Source of the DNA: Nocardioides albus
GTDB lineage: Bacteria > Actinomycetota > Actinomycetes > Propionibacteriales > Nocardioidaceae
Direction of reading: 5' to 3'
DNA: 64,000 nucleotides
NCBI RefSeq assembly: GCF_014648255.1
Contig: NZ_BMQT01000016.1
Coordinates: 1-64,000 of the forward strand
The notes under the pieces were generated by a model. The model was not told the origin of the DNA and made no database searches. It saw only the letters and a program-made list of their open reading frames with translations. The position numbers and the translations under genes are program-made. Numbering within the stretch: position 1 is the stretch's first letter; each line of letters opens with the position of its first letter. Shown in pieces: positions 1 to 8,319 of the stretch.

Positions 1-80
1 ACTGTCCGACGCCACAGCGCACTCGGAGGACTCCCGCCGATCAGCCGACTGTCACCAACGTGATGACCGAGTACATCTAG

Positions 81-240
81 TGGCACGTCTTGGAAGTTCC
101 TCGATGCTTGGCGCCATCAGGGTGCGTGCATCGCAAGGCCGGCGTCGCGAAGTCATACCGGGCGTCTTCCGAGCGGCGCCGACGCCGCGAGGTGCGTGCC
201 CTGGTGGCGCGAAGCGCCTAGGAACTTCCGAGCCGCGCCA
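81..240. repeat. Long imperfect inverted repeat
   Basis: Positions 81-130 and 191-240 are imperfect inverted copies of each other, about 37 of 50 positions complementary by hand count. The best-kept block is GGAAGTTCCT at 92-101 with AGGAACTTCC at 220-229. The 60 nt between the arms is also GC-rich and partly self-complementary. It would fold into one long hairpin. It ends 11 nt before the stop codon of the short SPFH gene at 252-758. I see no transposase, so a non-coding dispersed repeat or bidirectional terminator fits better than an insertion sequence. Positions 1-80 hold nothing I can identify. Confidence 0.6.
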
Positions 241-251
241 CCAGCCTCGGG

Positions 252-758
252 TCACGCCGAGCCGGGGCCGCGGAGGTCGGTGACCTGGATGCGCTTGACG
301 CGGATACCCCAGTCCTCGCGGGAGCGGCGGGTGGCGTCGTACGCGACGTCCGTCAGGCGCTGGGTGGCGGCGAGGAACTCGTCCCGGCCGACGATTCCGG
401 CGAACTCTCGCAACTTTTCACGGATGGCGCGTTCGAGCTGCTGCTGGGGCCTGTCGACGCGGTAGGCGATCGACGGGTCCTCGAAGTCGAAGTAGACGTT
501 CAGTGCCGCCTCACAGACATAGTCGTCACGGCAGATGAGCGGTTCCTGCATCGACAGCACCTGCTCGCGCAGATCGAACCGAGCGACGACGCGGTCGAGC
601 AGCGGCACGATGGTGTTGAGGCCGGGCCCCAGTGTCGTCCGGTACTGGCCGCCGCGCTCGATCACGAAGCTAGTCGCCGCCGGGACGATCTTGACGCTCA
701 TCAGCACCCCGACGACGACCACGACTGCGAGGAGCACGATGACGAGACCCGGTGACAT
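252..758 (-). CDS. SPFH/band-7 domain protein, short paralog
   Basis: Membrane-anchored SPFH (stomatin/prohibitin/flotillin/HflK) protein of 168 aa. One N-terminal hydrophobic helix (about residues 4-22) is followed by SPFH core residues such as VPLLDRVVARFDLREQV and RVKRIQVTDLR near the C-terminus. Family members usually run 250-400 aa with a C-terminal coiled coil. This copy stops directly after the band-7 core, next to the inverted repeat at 81-240, so its 3' end may have been lost. It lies 23 nt downstream of a full-length SPFH paralog and probably belongs to the same minus-strand operon with nfeD. The SPFH call is firm; activity after truncation is uncertain. Confidence 0.8.
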   Translation of the reverse strand: MSPGLVIVLLAVVVVVGVLMSVKIVPAATSFVIERGGQYRTTLGPGLNTIVPLLDRVVARFDLREQVLSMQEPLICRDDYVCEAALNVYFDFEDPSIAYRVDRPQQQLERAIREKLREFAGIVGRDEFLAATQRLTDVAYDATRRSREDWGIRVKRIQVTDLRGPGSA

Positions 759-781
759 GTCGGTCAGAGTACCGACGTACG

Positions 782-1828
782 TCAGCCGACGATGCGCTCC
801 GCGCGGGCGGACTCCTCCTTTGCCGCCTCGACGGCCTTGAGGGCCTCCTCGTGAGCCTCGCGCTGAGCCTGTTCGATGGCGTCCCGCGGGGCAGGAACCG
901 GCGGCGTACGTCGCTCGTCGCCGTTGTTGCTGCTGTTGTTGCCGCTGTCACCCGCAGACCTGGAGGCGCTGTCGGCGAAGGCCCCGGTGACGGTGCGCAT
1001 CGCTTCGGTGAGCTCGCCGGGGATGACCCAGAACGAGTTGCCGTGAGCGGCGAGGGAAGGCAGCATCTCGAGGTACTTGTAGGCCAGCACCTTGGCATCG
1101 GCGTCGTTGGCGTGGACAGCCTGGAAGACCCGCTCGAGCGCGTTGGCCTCACCGTCGGCCTCGAGCACCCGGGCCTGCTGGTGACCCTCGGCCTCCAGGA
1201 TGGACTTCTGCCGGGTGCCCTCGGCCTCGAGGATCAGCGAGGCCCGCTTGCCCTCGGCATGCAGGATGGCGGCGCGCTTGTCGCGCTCGGCGCGCATCTG
1301 CTTCTCCATCGCCTCCTTGATCGAGGCCGGCGGGTCGATCGCCTTGATCTCGACCCGGTTGACCCGGATCCCCCACTTCCCGGTGGCGTCGTCGAGCACC
1401 TCACGTAGCCGGACGTTGATGGTCTCGCGAGAGGTCAGGGTGGACTCCAGATCCATCGACCCGATCAGGTTTCGCAGCGTGGTCACGGTGAGCTGGTCGA
1501 TCGCCTGCAGATAGTCGGCCACCTCGTAGGCAGCCGCCCGCGGGTCGGTGATCTGGTAGTAGAGCACCGTGTCGATGGCGACCACCAGGTTGTCCTCGGT
1601 GATGACCGGGCGCGGGTTGGAGGAGTAGACCTGCTCACGTACGTCCAGCTTGGTGTTGACCCGGTCCACCAGCGGGATCACGAAGTTGAGCCCCGGTTGC
1701 AAGGTGCCCCGGTAGCGCCCGAACCGCTCGATGTTGTAGCGCCGTGCCTGTGGCACGATCCGCACCGTCGAGGCGACGGCCCCGACCACCAGCGCGACCA
1801 GGACCAGGACTATCAGCAGAAGCTCCAT
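782..1828 (-). CDS. SPFH/band-7 domain protein (stomatin-like)
   Basis: Full-length SPFH protein of 348 aa, expected to scaffold membrane microdomains or modulate membrane proteases. The N-terminus is a single helix (MELLLIVLVLVALVVG), followed by the band-7 core (PQARRYNIERFGRYRGTLQPG, LDVREQVYSS, WGIRVNRVEIKAIDPP) and then a long Ala/Glu/Arg-rich coiled coil (about residues 190-270). The ATG at 1828 is preferred over an upstream GTG because AGGAAGGA lies just upstream of it. The gene is 14 nt downstream of an NfeD gene; SPFH-NfeD pairs are a classical operon whose products interact in the membrane. The C-terminal tail is Ser/Asn/Glu-rich and probably disordered. Confidence 0.9.
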   Translation of the reverse strand: MELLLIVLVLVALVVGAVASTVRIVPQARRYNIERFGRYRGTLQPGLNFVIPLVDRVNTKLDVREQVYSSNPRPVITEDNLVVAIDTVLYYQITDPRAAAYEVADYLQAIDQLTVTTLRNLIGSMDLESTLTSRETINVRLREVLDDATGKWGIRVNRVEIKAIDPPASIKEAMEKQMRAERDKRAAILHAEGKRASLILEAEGTRQKSILEAEGHQQARVLEADGEANALERVFQAVHANDADAKVLAYKYLEMLPSLAAHGNSFWVIPGELTEAMRTVTGAFADSASRSAGDSGNNSSNNGDERRTPPVPAPRDAIEQAQREAHEEALKAVEAAKEESARAERIVG

Positions 1829-1842
1829 GTCGTACGTCCTTC

Positions 1843-2289
1843 CTAGGGCGACAGCGACAGCGGGTCGCGCGGGTGCACGAGCGCCGTCGCGCCTTCGATC
1901 TCGAGCACGTCGACCCGGCACCCGACCGGGATGACCAGGTCCTCGTCATAGGGTCTGGCCGACCATTCCTCACCGCCGAGACGCACCAGACCGTGGGCGA
2001 AGCTCACCTCCGCGAGGACGACGGCCTGACGACCGACCAGGGCGTCGGTGCCGTCGCGCACCGGCGGCGGCAGGGCCATGTGTCGCCGCGCCACCGGCCG
2101 CACCAGCAGTACGCTGCCCCCGCCGGCGAGCACGAAGACCAGCAGCTGCACGAGCACGGGCGCGCCGAGCGCTGCGCTGCCGGCGGCAAGGAGCGCCCCG
2201 CCGGCGACGAAAGCGAACGCCAGCGTCATCGTGAACGCCTCGGCCACACCGAGCAGCACGGCGACGATGATCCAGAAGATCGACCACAT
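1843..2289 (-). CDS. NfeD-like membrane protein
   Basis: Short NfeD family protein (148 aa). Three or so hydrophobic segments fill the first about 85 residues, followed by a small soluble beta-barrel OB-fold domain (ALVGRQAVVL, GLVRLGGEEWSARP, VDVLEIEGATALVHP), the typical NfeDC layout. It lacks the N-terminal ClpP-like protease domain of long NfeD proteins. The ATG at 2289 starts directly at the first membrane helix (MWSIFW); the reading frame stays open upstream but adds only a polar stretch. It precedes the two SPFH genes on the same strand and is expected to work with them. Confidence 0.88.
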   Translation of the reverse strand: MWSIFWIIVAVLLGVAEAFTMTLAFAFVAGGALLAAGSAALGAPVLVQLLVFVLAGGGSVLLVRPVARRHMALPPPVRDGTDALVGRQAVVLAEVSFAHGLVRLGGEEWSARPYDEDLVIPVGCRVDVLEIEGATALVHPRDPLSLSP

Positions 2290-2349
2290 AAGCCCACCAG
2301 TTTCGGTTTCCCACCAGCGTACTCTCGGTGTGGTGATCGTCACACCCGG

Positions 2350-2850
2350 TCAGTGGGAGTTGTTACGCCCGTTCAGCAGCGGCAGACCGGCCCACAATGA
2401 GACGAACAGGACCAGGACTCCCACCGCGGCGATGAGCGCGGCCTCGAACGAGACGACGACGTCGAAGACGAGCAGCACGACCAGCGCCGAGACGATCGCG
2501 AAGCCGACCAGCCCGGCCCGGGCGCAGGCGTGCGAGGCCCGCACCAGCCAGGGCCGTTGGCGGCGTCGGAACAGCATCCGGTGGAAGGAGACCGGAGCGA
2601 TGATGAGGCAGGTGGTGATGACCGAGCCGACCAAGACGACGAGGTAGATCGTCTGCTGGTGATCGTTCAGGTCGGGGAAGCGCGGCGAGAAGGGCACCGT
2701 GAGCAGGAACCCGGTCAGGATCTGCACCCCGGTCTGCAGCACCCGCAGCTCTTGGAGGAGCTCGTTCCAGTTGCGGGTGATGCGCTCCTCCGGTCGCTCC
2801 TCCGGACCGCCTCCTTCGACTCTGCCACCCTCGTCACCAGTGGTTGCCAT
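2350..2850 (-). CDS. DUF6328 family membrane protein
   Basis: Integral membrane protein of 166 aa with an acidic, Gly/Glu-rich N-terminal tail (about residues 1-30), then a conserved stretch with ELLQELRVLQTGVQ and TGFLLTVPF, and about four hydrophobic helices. This matches the uncharacterised actinobacterial DUF6328 family as I remember it; no function is known. Its ATG overlaps the TGA of the upstream SDR gene (ATGA), so the two are translationally coupled on the minus strand. Confidence 0.75.
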   Translation of the reverse strand: MATTGDEGGRVEGGGPEERPEERITRNWNELLQELRVLQTGVQILTGFLLTVPFSPRFPDLNDHQQTIYLVVLVGSVITTCLIIAPVSFHRMLFRRRQRPWLVRASHACARAGLVGFAIVSALVVLLVFDVVVSFEAALIAAVGVLVLFVSLWAGLPLLNGRNNSH

Positions 2851-3716
2851 CAGAACACCGGCCGTCCCCCAGTCAACCCGAGGACGGTTCCGGAGACGTA
2901 GGACGCCTCCGCGGGCGAGGCCAGGAACACGAAGGCCGGTGCGACCTCGGCCGGCTGACCGGCACGACCCAGCGGCGTGTTGGCGCCGAACTTCTGCACC
3001 TTCTCCGGTGCCTGCGTCGCGGGCTGCAGCGGCGTCCAGATCGGCCCCGGAGCCACCGCGTTCACCCGGATCCCGTCGGGCCCGAGCTCGGCGGCGAGGT
3101 TGACGGTGAAGTTGTTGATCGCTGCCTTGGTCGCGGCGTAGTCGAGCAGGCTGGTCGAGGGTTCGTACGCCTGGATCGAGGCATTGTTGATGACGCAGCC
3201 CTTGCTCTTCTTCAGGTGCGGGATGGCGGCCCGGCTCAGCCAGAGCAGGGCGTACAGGTTGGTCTTGAACGTCCGGTCGATCCGCTCGTCGTCCACGTCA
3301 GTCAGGCCCTTGTCGCGGGCGAACTGGTAGCCGGCGTTGTTGACCAGGATGTCGAGGCCGCCGAGCTCCTGCACGGTACGTTCGACGACCTCGTCGCACG
3401 CCTCACGCTCGCGCAGGTCGATCGGGATGGCCAGCGGCGTACGTTTGGCGTCCTCGACCAGCTTCGAGGTCGCCTGTGCGTCCGGCTCCTCCTCCGGGAG
3501 GTAGGTGAATGCGACGTCGGCTCCTTCGCGCGCGTACGCGAGGGCGACCGCACGGCCGATGCCGGAGTCGCCTCCGGTGATCAGCGCGACCTTGCCGTCG
3601 AGACGGCCATGGCCCTGGTAGCTGGACTCGCCGTGATCGGGCAGCGGGTCCATCTCGCCGGTGAGCCCGGGGGGCTCCTGCTGCTGGGCTGGGAACTGGG
3701 TGTTGTCGTCGCTCAT
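2850..3716 (-). CDS. SDR family oxidoreductase (YdaD/YhxC-like)
   Basis: Short-chain dehydrogenase of 288 aa. The cofactor motif is TGGDSGIG (about residue 48), with NNAG, a catalytic serine region NNASIQ and active-site YAATK. The roughly 40-residue N-terminal extension rich in Gln/Pro/Gly (QQQEPPG, YQGHGRLDGK) is typical of the general-stress SDR group (Bacillus YdaD/YhxC type). The ATG at 3716 is chosen because the extension begins there and the divergent neighbour starts only 28 nt away. It is coupled by ATGA to the DUF6328 gene. The substrate is unknown; a role in stress is inferred from the family. Confidence 0.85.
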   Translation of the reverse strand: MSDDNTQFPAQQQEPPGLTGEMDPLPDHGESSYQGHGRLDGKVALITGGDSGIGRAVALAYAREGADVAFTYLPEEEPDAQATSKLVEDAKRTPLAIPIDLREREACDEVVERTVQELGGLDILVNNAGYQFARDKGLTDVDDERIDRTFKTNLYALLWLSRAAIPHLKKSKGCVINNASIQAYEPSTSLLDYAATKAAINNFTVNLAAELGPDGIRVNAVAPGPIWTPLQPATQAPEKVQKFGANTPLGRAGQPAEVAPAFVFLASPAEASYVSGTVLGLTGGRPVF

Positions 3717-3744
3717 GAACGGCCCAGTACCCACATCGGACACA

Positions 3745-4440
3745 ATGGAACCCGTGAGTGGGACGGAAACAGTGATCGCGGACGGAGGCCTGGTCCTGCG
3801 GCACCGCTCCGACGGCCATCTGGAGCTGCGGGCCAACGGGATCTTCGTGATGGACACCCGGGAGACCTCGACCGAGAAGGCGCTCGCCACGCGGGCGCTC
3901 GAGCTGCACTCCAAGCCGGGGCAGGTGCTCATCGGCGGCCTGGGGCTCGGGTTCACCCTGGAGGCGGTGCTGGCCGACCCGCGGGTCGAGGCGGTCACTG
4001 TCGTCGAGATCGAGCCGCGCCTGGTCGAGTGGATGCGGGCCGGCCGGATCCCCCACGGCCCCGACCTGTTGAAGGACGAGCGCGTCCACATCGAGGTCGC
4101 CGACGTGGCCGTGGTCCTGCGGGAGAGCCATGCCGAGACGTACGACGTCGTCCTGCTGGACGTCGACAACGGCCCCGGCTACCTGGTCCACGACGCCAAC
4201 GGAGCGCTCTATGAGGCGCCCGCACTGGCCGACGCGCGGCGGGCGACGTCCCCGGGTGGCACTGTGGTGGTGTGGTCGGCGGCGGAGGCTCCGGCGCTGC
4301 TGGAGGTGATGGCGCAGGTCTTCGACGAGGCCGAGGCGCACTCCTACCCGGTCGATCTGCAGGGTCACTCGGAGACCTACTGGCTCTATGTGGGCCGGCT
4401 CTCTGCCGCCGGGGCCCCGCCAAGGAATGGCACCAACTAG
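3745..4440 (+). CDS. Spermidine synthase-like (class I methyltransferase fold) protein
   Basis: Protein of 231 aa with a Rossmann-like spermidine-synthase/methyltransferase fold: VLIGGLGLGFTLEAVL (nucleotide-binding loop), VTVVEIEPRLVEW (acidic residue that would bind the ribose), and YDVVLLDVDNGPG. It lacks the N-terminal beta domain of true aminopropyltransferases and has GGLGLG instead of the usual GGGDG, so polyamine synthesis is doubtful. The start could be ATG 3745 or GTG 3754. It is divergent from the SDR and 18 nt upstream of fumC. Confidence 0.72.
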   Translation: MEPVSGTETVIADGGLVLRHRSDGHLELRANGIFVMDTRETSTEKALATRALELHSKPGQVLIGGLGLGFTLEAVLADPRVEAVTVVEIEPRLVEWMRAGRIPHGPDLLKDERVHIEVADVAVVLRESHAETYDVVLLDVDNGPGYLVHDANGALYEAPALADARRATSPGGTVVVWSAAEAPALLEVMAQVFDEAEAHSYPVDLQGHSETYWLYVGRLSAAGAPPRNGTN

Positions 4441-4458
4441 TCAAAGGTTGAACCAGAC

Positions 4459-5847
4459 ATGGACGACATGAGCTTTCGCATCGAGCACGACTCCATGGGA
4501 GAGGTACGGGTCCCGAAGGACGCGCTGTGGCGTGCCCAGACCCAGCGGGCGGTGGAGAACTTCCCCATCTCGGGCACGCCCATCGAGCCGGCGCTGATCC
4601 ATGCGATCGGCCACGTGAAGGCCGCCGCCGCCAAGGCTAACTTCGACCTCGGCGTACTCCCCGGCGACAAGGCCGAGGCGATCATCGCGGCCGCCGGCGA
4701 GGTCTCCGAAGGGCGCCACGACGACGCGTTCCCGATCGACGTCTTCCAGACCGGGTCCGGCACCTCCTCCAACATGAACGCCAACGAGGTGATCGCGTCG
4801 CTGGTGGCACGGGCCGGCAGGGACGTACATCCCAACGACCACGTCAACGCCTCCCAGTCCTCCAACGACACCTTCCCGACCGCGATCCACGTCGCCGCCG
4901 CGGTCGCCGTCAGCGAGCAGCTGCTGCCCGCGATCGACCGGCTGGCCGGCTCGCTGGAGGCGAAGTCCGAGGAGTTCGCTGGGCTGGTGAAGTCGGGGCG
5001 TACGCACCTGATGGACGCGACGCCGGTCACCCTGGGCCAGGAGTTCGGAGGGTACGCCGCGACGATCCGCTACGCCGCCGAGCGGCTGGAGGCGGTGCTC
5101 CCGAGGGTGCGCGAGCTGGCGCTCGGCGGCACCGCGGTCGGGACCGGCATCAACACGCCCGCCGGGTTCCCGCAGGCCGTGATCGCCGACCTCTCCAACC
5201 GCACCGGCCAGCCGTTCACCGAGGCCCGCAACCACTTCGAGGCCCAGGGCACCCGTGACTCGCTGGTCGAGCTCTCCGGCGTACTGAAGACGATCGCGGT
5301 CGGCCTGATCAAGATCAACAACGACCTGCGCTGGATGTCGTCAGGCCCCACCACCGGCCTGGCCGAGATCCACCTGCCCGACCTGCAGCCGGGCTCCTCG
5401 ATCATGCCGGGCAAGGTCAACCCGGTCGTGCCGGAGGCCACCTTGATGGTGGCGTTCCAGGTGATCGGCAACGACGCCGCGGTGACCGCCGCCGGCGCCT
5501 CGGGTGCCTTCGAGCTCAACGTCGCGATGCCGGTGATGGCCCGCAACGTCCTGGAGTCGATCCGCCTGCTCTCCACCTCGATGACCGTCCTGGCCGAGCG
5601 CACCGTCGACGGGATCGTCCCCGTCCCCGAGCGCCTCCGCGCCTACGCCGAGTCCTCCCCCTCGATCGTCACGCCGCTCAACAAGTACATCGGCTACGAG
5701 GCCGCCGCCAAGGTCGCCAAGCAGGCCCTCGCCAACGGCGCCACGATCAAGGAGACCGTCCTGGCCCTGGGCTACGTAGAGAACGGCACCCTCACCGAGG
5801 CTCAGCTGGACGAAGCCCTCGACGTCGAGTCGATGACCCACCCGTAA
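4459..5847 (+). CDS. fumC: Fumarate hydratase class II
   Basis: Cytosolic tetrameric class II fumarase (462 aa), interconverting fumarate and malate in the TCA cycle. The superfamily signature GSSIMPGKVNP is at about residues 313-323. Other conserved active-site blocks are TGSGTSSNMNANEV, the SSNDTFPTA region, SGRTHLMDATP and LNKYIGYE. Length is normal for the family. The start ATG at 4459 has a second in-frame ATG at 4468; either gives a complete enzyme. Transcription ends in the nested repeat array beginning 4 nt after the stop codon. Confidence 0.96.
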   Translation: MDDMSFRIEHDSMGEVRVPKDALWRAQTQRAVENFPISGTPIEPALIHAIGHVKAAAAKANFDLGVLPGDKAEAIIAAAGEVSEGRHDDAFPIDVFQTGSGTSSNMNANEVIASLVARAGRDVHPNDHVNASQSSNDTFPTAIHVAAAVAVSEQLLPAIDRLAGSLEAKSEEFAGLVKSGRTHLMDATPVTLGQEFGGYAATIRYAAERLEAVLPRVRELALGGTAVGTGINTPAGFPQAVIADLSNRTGQPFTEARNHFEAQGTRDSLVELSGVLKTIAVGLIKINNDLRWMSSGPTTGLAEIHLPDLQPGSSIMPGKVNPVVPEATLMVAFQVIGNDAAVTAAGASGAFELNVAMPVMARNVLESIRLLSTSMTVLAERTVDGIVPVPERLRAYAESSPSIVTPLNKYIGYEAAAKVAKQALANGATIKETVLALGYVENGTLTEAQLDEALDVESMTHP

Positions 5848-5850
5848 GAA

Positions 5851-6010
5851 CGCCGAGTCGGCTCATCCTGACCGGATCAGGCGCCGAGTCGGCTCGAACT
5901 GACCAAGACCCACGCCGAGTCGGCGCGTCTTAACGCGCCGACTCGGCGGGATTTGCGATCAGGACGAGCCGACTCGGCGAGATTTCAGGTCAGGATGAGC
6001 CGACTCGGCG
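5851..6010. repeat. Nested symmetrical palindromic repeat array, 31-bp period
   Basis: The whole gap between fumC and the convergent transglycosylase gene is a mirror-symmetric array. CGCCGAGTCGG-type units start at 5851, 5882 and 5913, exactly 31 bp apart, and inverted copies end at 5948, 5979 and 6010, again 31 bp apart. The outermost pair (5851-5873 with 5988-6010) is a perfect 23-bp inverted repeat. The innermost pair (5913-5928 with 5933-5948) is a perfect 16-bp stem. Another copy of the 23-bp unit lies at 18518-18540, also at a convergent gene junction. It probably acts as a bidirectional terminator or transcript end. Confidence 0.9.
5913..5948. terminator. Central 16-bp hairpin of repeat array (bidirectional terminator candidate)
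   Basis: Perfect 16-bp GC-rich stem (5913-5928 / 5933-5948) with the tetraloop CTTA between convergent genes. There is no clear T-tract, which is common for actinobacterial terminators. Confidence 0.7.
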
Positions 6011-6015
6011 GTTGC

Positions 6016-6729
6016 TCAGTACCAGCCGACGGACTGGGAGTGGCTCCAGGCGCCGCAGGGGGAACCGTAGCGGTCGTTGATGTAGCCGAGGCCCCACTCG
6101 ATCTGGGTGGCGGGGTTGGTCTCCCAGTCCTCGCCGGCCGTGGCCATCTTGGAGCCTGGGAGGGCCTGTGGGATGCCGTAGGCAGAGGAGGAGGGGTTGT
6201 CGGCGCTGGGGTTCCAGCCCGACTCCTTGTCCCACAGCGGCTCCAGGCAGGAGAACTGGTCCAGCCCCCAGCCGAAGTCGCTGAGCATCGACTTGGCGAT
6301 GTCCCTCGGGTTGCGCAGGTCGATCTCGACCTCTTCGACGCCGGCGATCGCCCGGACGTCGTTGCCGGCCGACAGCGCGGCCTGCTTGCCCGGGTCGGCG
6401 ACCTCACGGCGGTCACCGGCCGAACGCGACAGGGACGAGGTCTCGCTGCCGCGGGCGGCGGACTCGGCCTCGATCGCGGCGCGCTGGGCGTCGCTGAGCT
6501 CGGGGAGATCGGCGGCTGCCGCATCTCCCGCGCTCAGCTTCGCGTCATCGGTGGGTGGCCCGCTGTAGGCCATCCCACCGGCGACTGCCGCGCCGGTCCC
6601 GCCGAGGGCGAGGACGGAGAGGAGGAGGGTTGTCTTTGCGGTCGTACGCGCAGCCTTGTGCGGAACGTCCACAAGCGGGTTCGCTGGCGTGCCACGGTGA
6701 CGTGGGGCGCGATGAACAGGCTGTGACAC
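6016..6729 (-). CDS. Secreted lytic transglycosylase / Rpf-like protein
   Basis: Exported peptidoglycan-acting protein. A basic N-terminus (HRAPRHR, HKAARTTAK) precedes a hydrophobic signal-like helix (TLLLSVLALGGTGAAVAGG). A charged Ala/Glu linker follows, then a C-terminal transglycosylase/lysozyme-like domain with LWDKESGWNP (catalytic Glu in KESGW), AYGIPQALPG, NPATQIEWGLGYI and YGSPCGAW. This resembles actinobacterial SLT/resuscitation-factor-type domains. The start is uncertain: GTG 6729 has AGAGAG just upstream, GTG 6672 would give a shorter signal peptide, and ATG 6798 adds an unconvincing leader. Its 3' end abuts the palindromic array. Confidence 0.82.
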   Translation of the reverse strand: MSQPVHRAPRHRGTPANPLVDVPHKAARTTAKTTLLLSVLALGGTGAAVAGGMAYSGPPTDDAKLSAGDAAAADLPELSDAQRAAIEAESAARGSETSSLSRSAGDRREVADPGKQAALSAGNDVRAIAGVEEVEIDLRNPRDIAKSMLSDFGWGLDQFSCLEPLWDKESGWNPSADNPSSSAYGIPQALPGSKMATAGEDWETNPATQIEWGLGYINDRYGSPCGAWSHSQSVGWY

Positions 6730-6872
6730 GGGCTCTCTTACGGGGGCTGAGACAGTTACGGACCCGCAAACAATGCATGAGCGCCCAGCCCGTATCAAAC
6801 CGGACGCACCGATTGTGGGTCAGAAATGACCGTCCTGAGCATCACTTCCGTAACACGAGTCACATGAATCAC

Positions 6873-6906
6873 AACGGCCCCAGACCTCCCAGGGTCCAGG
6901 GCCGTT
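6873..6906 (-). terminator. Hairpin downstream of phoH-like gene
   Basis: AACGGCCC (6873-6880) pairs with GGGCCGTT (6899-6906) around an 18-nt interior that can pair further (GACC/GGTC). It lies 22 nt past the stop of the PIN-PhoH gene and upstream of the transglycosylase gene, so it most likely ends the phoH transcript. Confidence 0.6.
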
Positions 6907-6927
6907 GACGTGACAAGTATTACGACG

Positions 6928-8319
6928 TCACGGGACCACGTTCTCCAGCATCTCGGTGACCAGCGCCGCGATCGGCGAACGCTCGGAGCGGGTCAGAGTG
7001 ACGTGCGAGAAGAGCGGGTGGCCCTTCAGCTTCTCGATCACAGCGACCACGCCGTCGTGGCGGCCGACCCGGAGGTTGTCCCGCTGAGCGACGTCGTGGG
7101 TGAGCACGACCTTCGAGTTGGCGCCGATCCGGGAGAGAACCGTGAGGAGCACGTTGCGCTCCAGCGACTGCGCCTCGTCGACGATGACGAAGGAGTCGTG
7201 CAGCGACCGGCCGCGGATGTGGGTCAGCGGCAGCACCTCGAGCATGCCTCGGTCGATGATCTCGTCGATCACCTCCTGCGTGGTCACCGCGGAGAGGGTG
7301 TCGAAGACCGCCTGGCCCCACGGCGACATCTTCTCGCCCTCGGTGCCGGGCAGGTAGCCGAGCTCCTGCCCGCCGACGGCGAAGAGCGGCCTGAAGATGA
7401 CGACCTTCTTGTGCTGGTTGCGCTCCATGACGGCCTCGAGACCGGCGCAGAGGGCCAGCGCGGACTTTCCGGTGCCGGCGCGCCCACCGAGGGAGACGAT
7501 GCCCACCTCGGGGTCGAGCAGCATCTCCAGCGCGATCCGCTGCTCTGCGGAGCGGCCATGGATCCCGAAGGCCTCCCGGTCACCGCGGACCAGGTGGACC
7601 TGCTTGTCCGGGCCGACCCGGCCGAGCGCGGTGCCGCGGTCCGACATCAGCACCAGACCGGTGTGACAGGGCAGGTCGCGGGCCGCGTCGAGGTCGAGGA
7701 CGCCGTCGTCGTAGAGCTCGTCGAGGTCAGCGGAGGCGACGTCCAGCTCGGCCATCCCGGAGTAACCCGGGTCGGAGTCGTTGATCCGCTCGCCGCGGTA
7801 GTCCTCGGCCTCGAGCCCGACCGCGGACGCCTTGATCCGCATCGGCAGGTCCTTGGACACCAGGGTCACGTCGAGCCCGTCGCCCTTCAGGTTGCGCGCG
7901 ACCGCGAGGATGCGGGTGTCGTTGTCACCGAGCCGGAAGCCGCTCGGCAGCGAGGACGGGTCGGTGTGGTTGAGCTCGACCCTGATGGTGCCGCCTTCCT
8001 CCCCGACCGGCACCGACGTGTCGAGGCGACCGTGGGTGATCCGCAGCTCGTCGAGCTGCCTGAGTGCGGAGCGGGCGAAGTAGCCCAGCTCCGGGTGGTG
8101 CCGCTTCCCCTCGAGCTCGGTGATCACCACCACCGGGAGCACGACCTGGTGCTCGGCGAAGCGCGTCATGGCCTTCGGGTCCGAGAGCAGGACGCTGGTG
8201 TCGAGAACGAACGTACGCGCTGAGCGCGACTCGCTCTCGGAGGGGGACTCCGACGCCGGTGTCGGAGCGGCCGACGTGTCGGCCTCGGTGACGTGCTCGT
8301 TCGTGGTTCGGTTGGCCAC
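6928..8319 (-). CDS. PhoH family protein with N-terminal PIN domain (PhoH2 type)
   Basis: Two-domain protein (463 aa). The N-terminal PIN ribonuclease domain shows TFVLDTSVLLSDP, VVVITELEGK and LGDNDTRILAVA, which supply its acidic metal-binding residues. The C-terminal PhoH ATPase domain carries Walker A GGRAGTGKSALA and Walker B FVIVDEAQSL, with SRIGANSKVVLTHD after it. This is the PhoH2 architecture, studied in mycobacteria as an RNA helicase/ribonuclease partnered with PhoAT; I see no small antitoxin-like ORF directly upstream. The GTG at 8319 is preferred because AGAGGTGA lies about 6 nt before it; an ATG at 8346 lacks such a site. The Ser/Glu-rich stretch at residues 10-35 is probably disordered. 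Confidence 0.92.
   Translation of the reverse strand: MANRTTNEHVTEADTSAAPTPASESPSESESRSARTFVLDTSVLLSDPKAMTRFAEHQVVLPVVVITELEGKRHHPELGYFARSALRQLDELRITHGRLDTSVPVGEEGGTIRVELNHTDPSSLPSGFRLGDNDTRILAVARNLKGDGLDVTLVSKDLPMRIKASAVGLEAEDYRGERINDSDPGYSGMAELDVASADLDELYDDGVLDLDAARDLPCHTGLVLMSDRGTALGRVGPDKQVHLVRGDREAFGIHGRSAEQRIALEMLLDPEVGIVSLGGRAGTGKSALALCAGLEAVMERNQHKKVVIFRPLFAVGGQELGYLPGTEGEKMSPWGQAVFDTLSAVTTQEVIDEIIDRGMLEVLPLTHIRGRSLHDSFVIVDEAQSLERNVLLTVLSRIGANSKVVLTHDVAQRDNLRVGRHDGVVAVIEKLKGHPLFSHVTLTRSERSPIAALVTEMLENVVP

Noticed and set aside
5851..6010. CRISPR-like regular spacing (31 bp)
   Set aside because: Units are inverted about the centre, have no constant repeat plus variable spacer pattern, and no cas genes are present.
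6730..6927. c-di-AMP (ydaO-type) riboswitch before the secreted transglycosylase gene
   Set aside because: Such riboswitches precede many actinobacterial cell-wall hydrolase genes, but I could not match the conserved core in this leader. A covariance-model scan would settle it.
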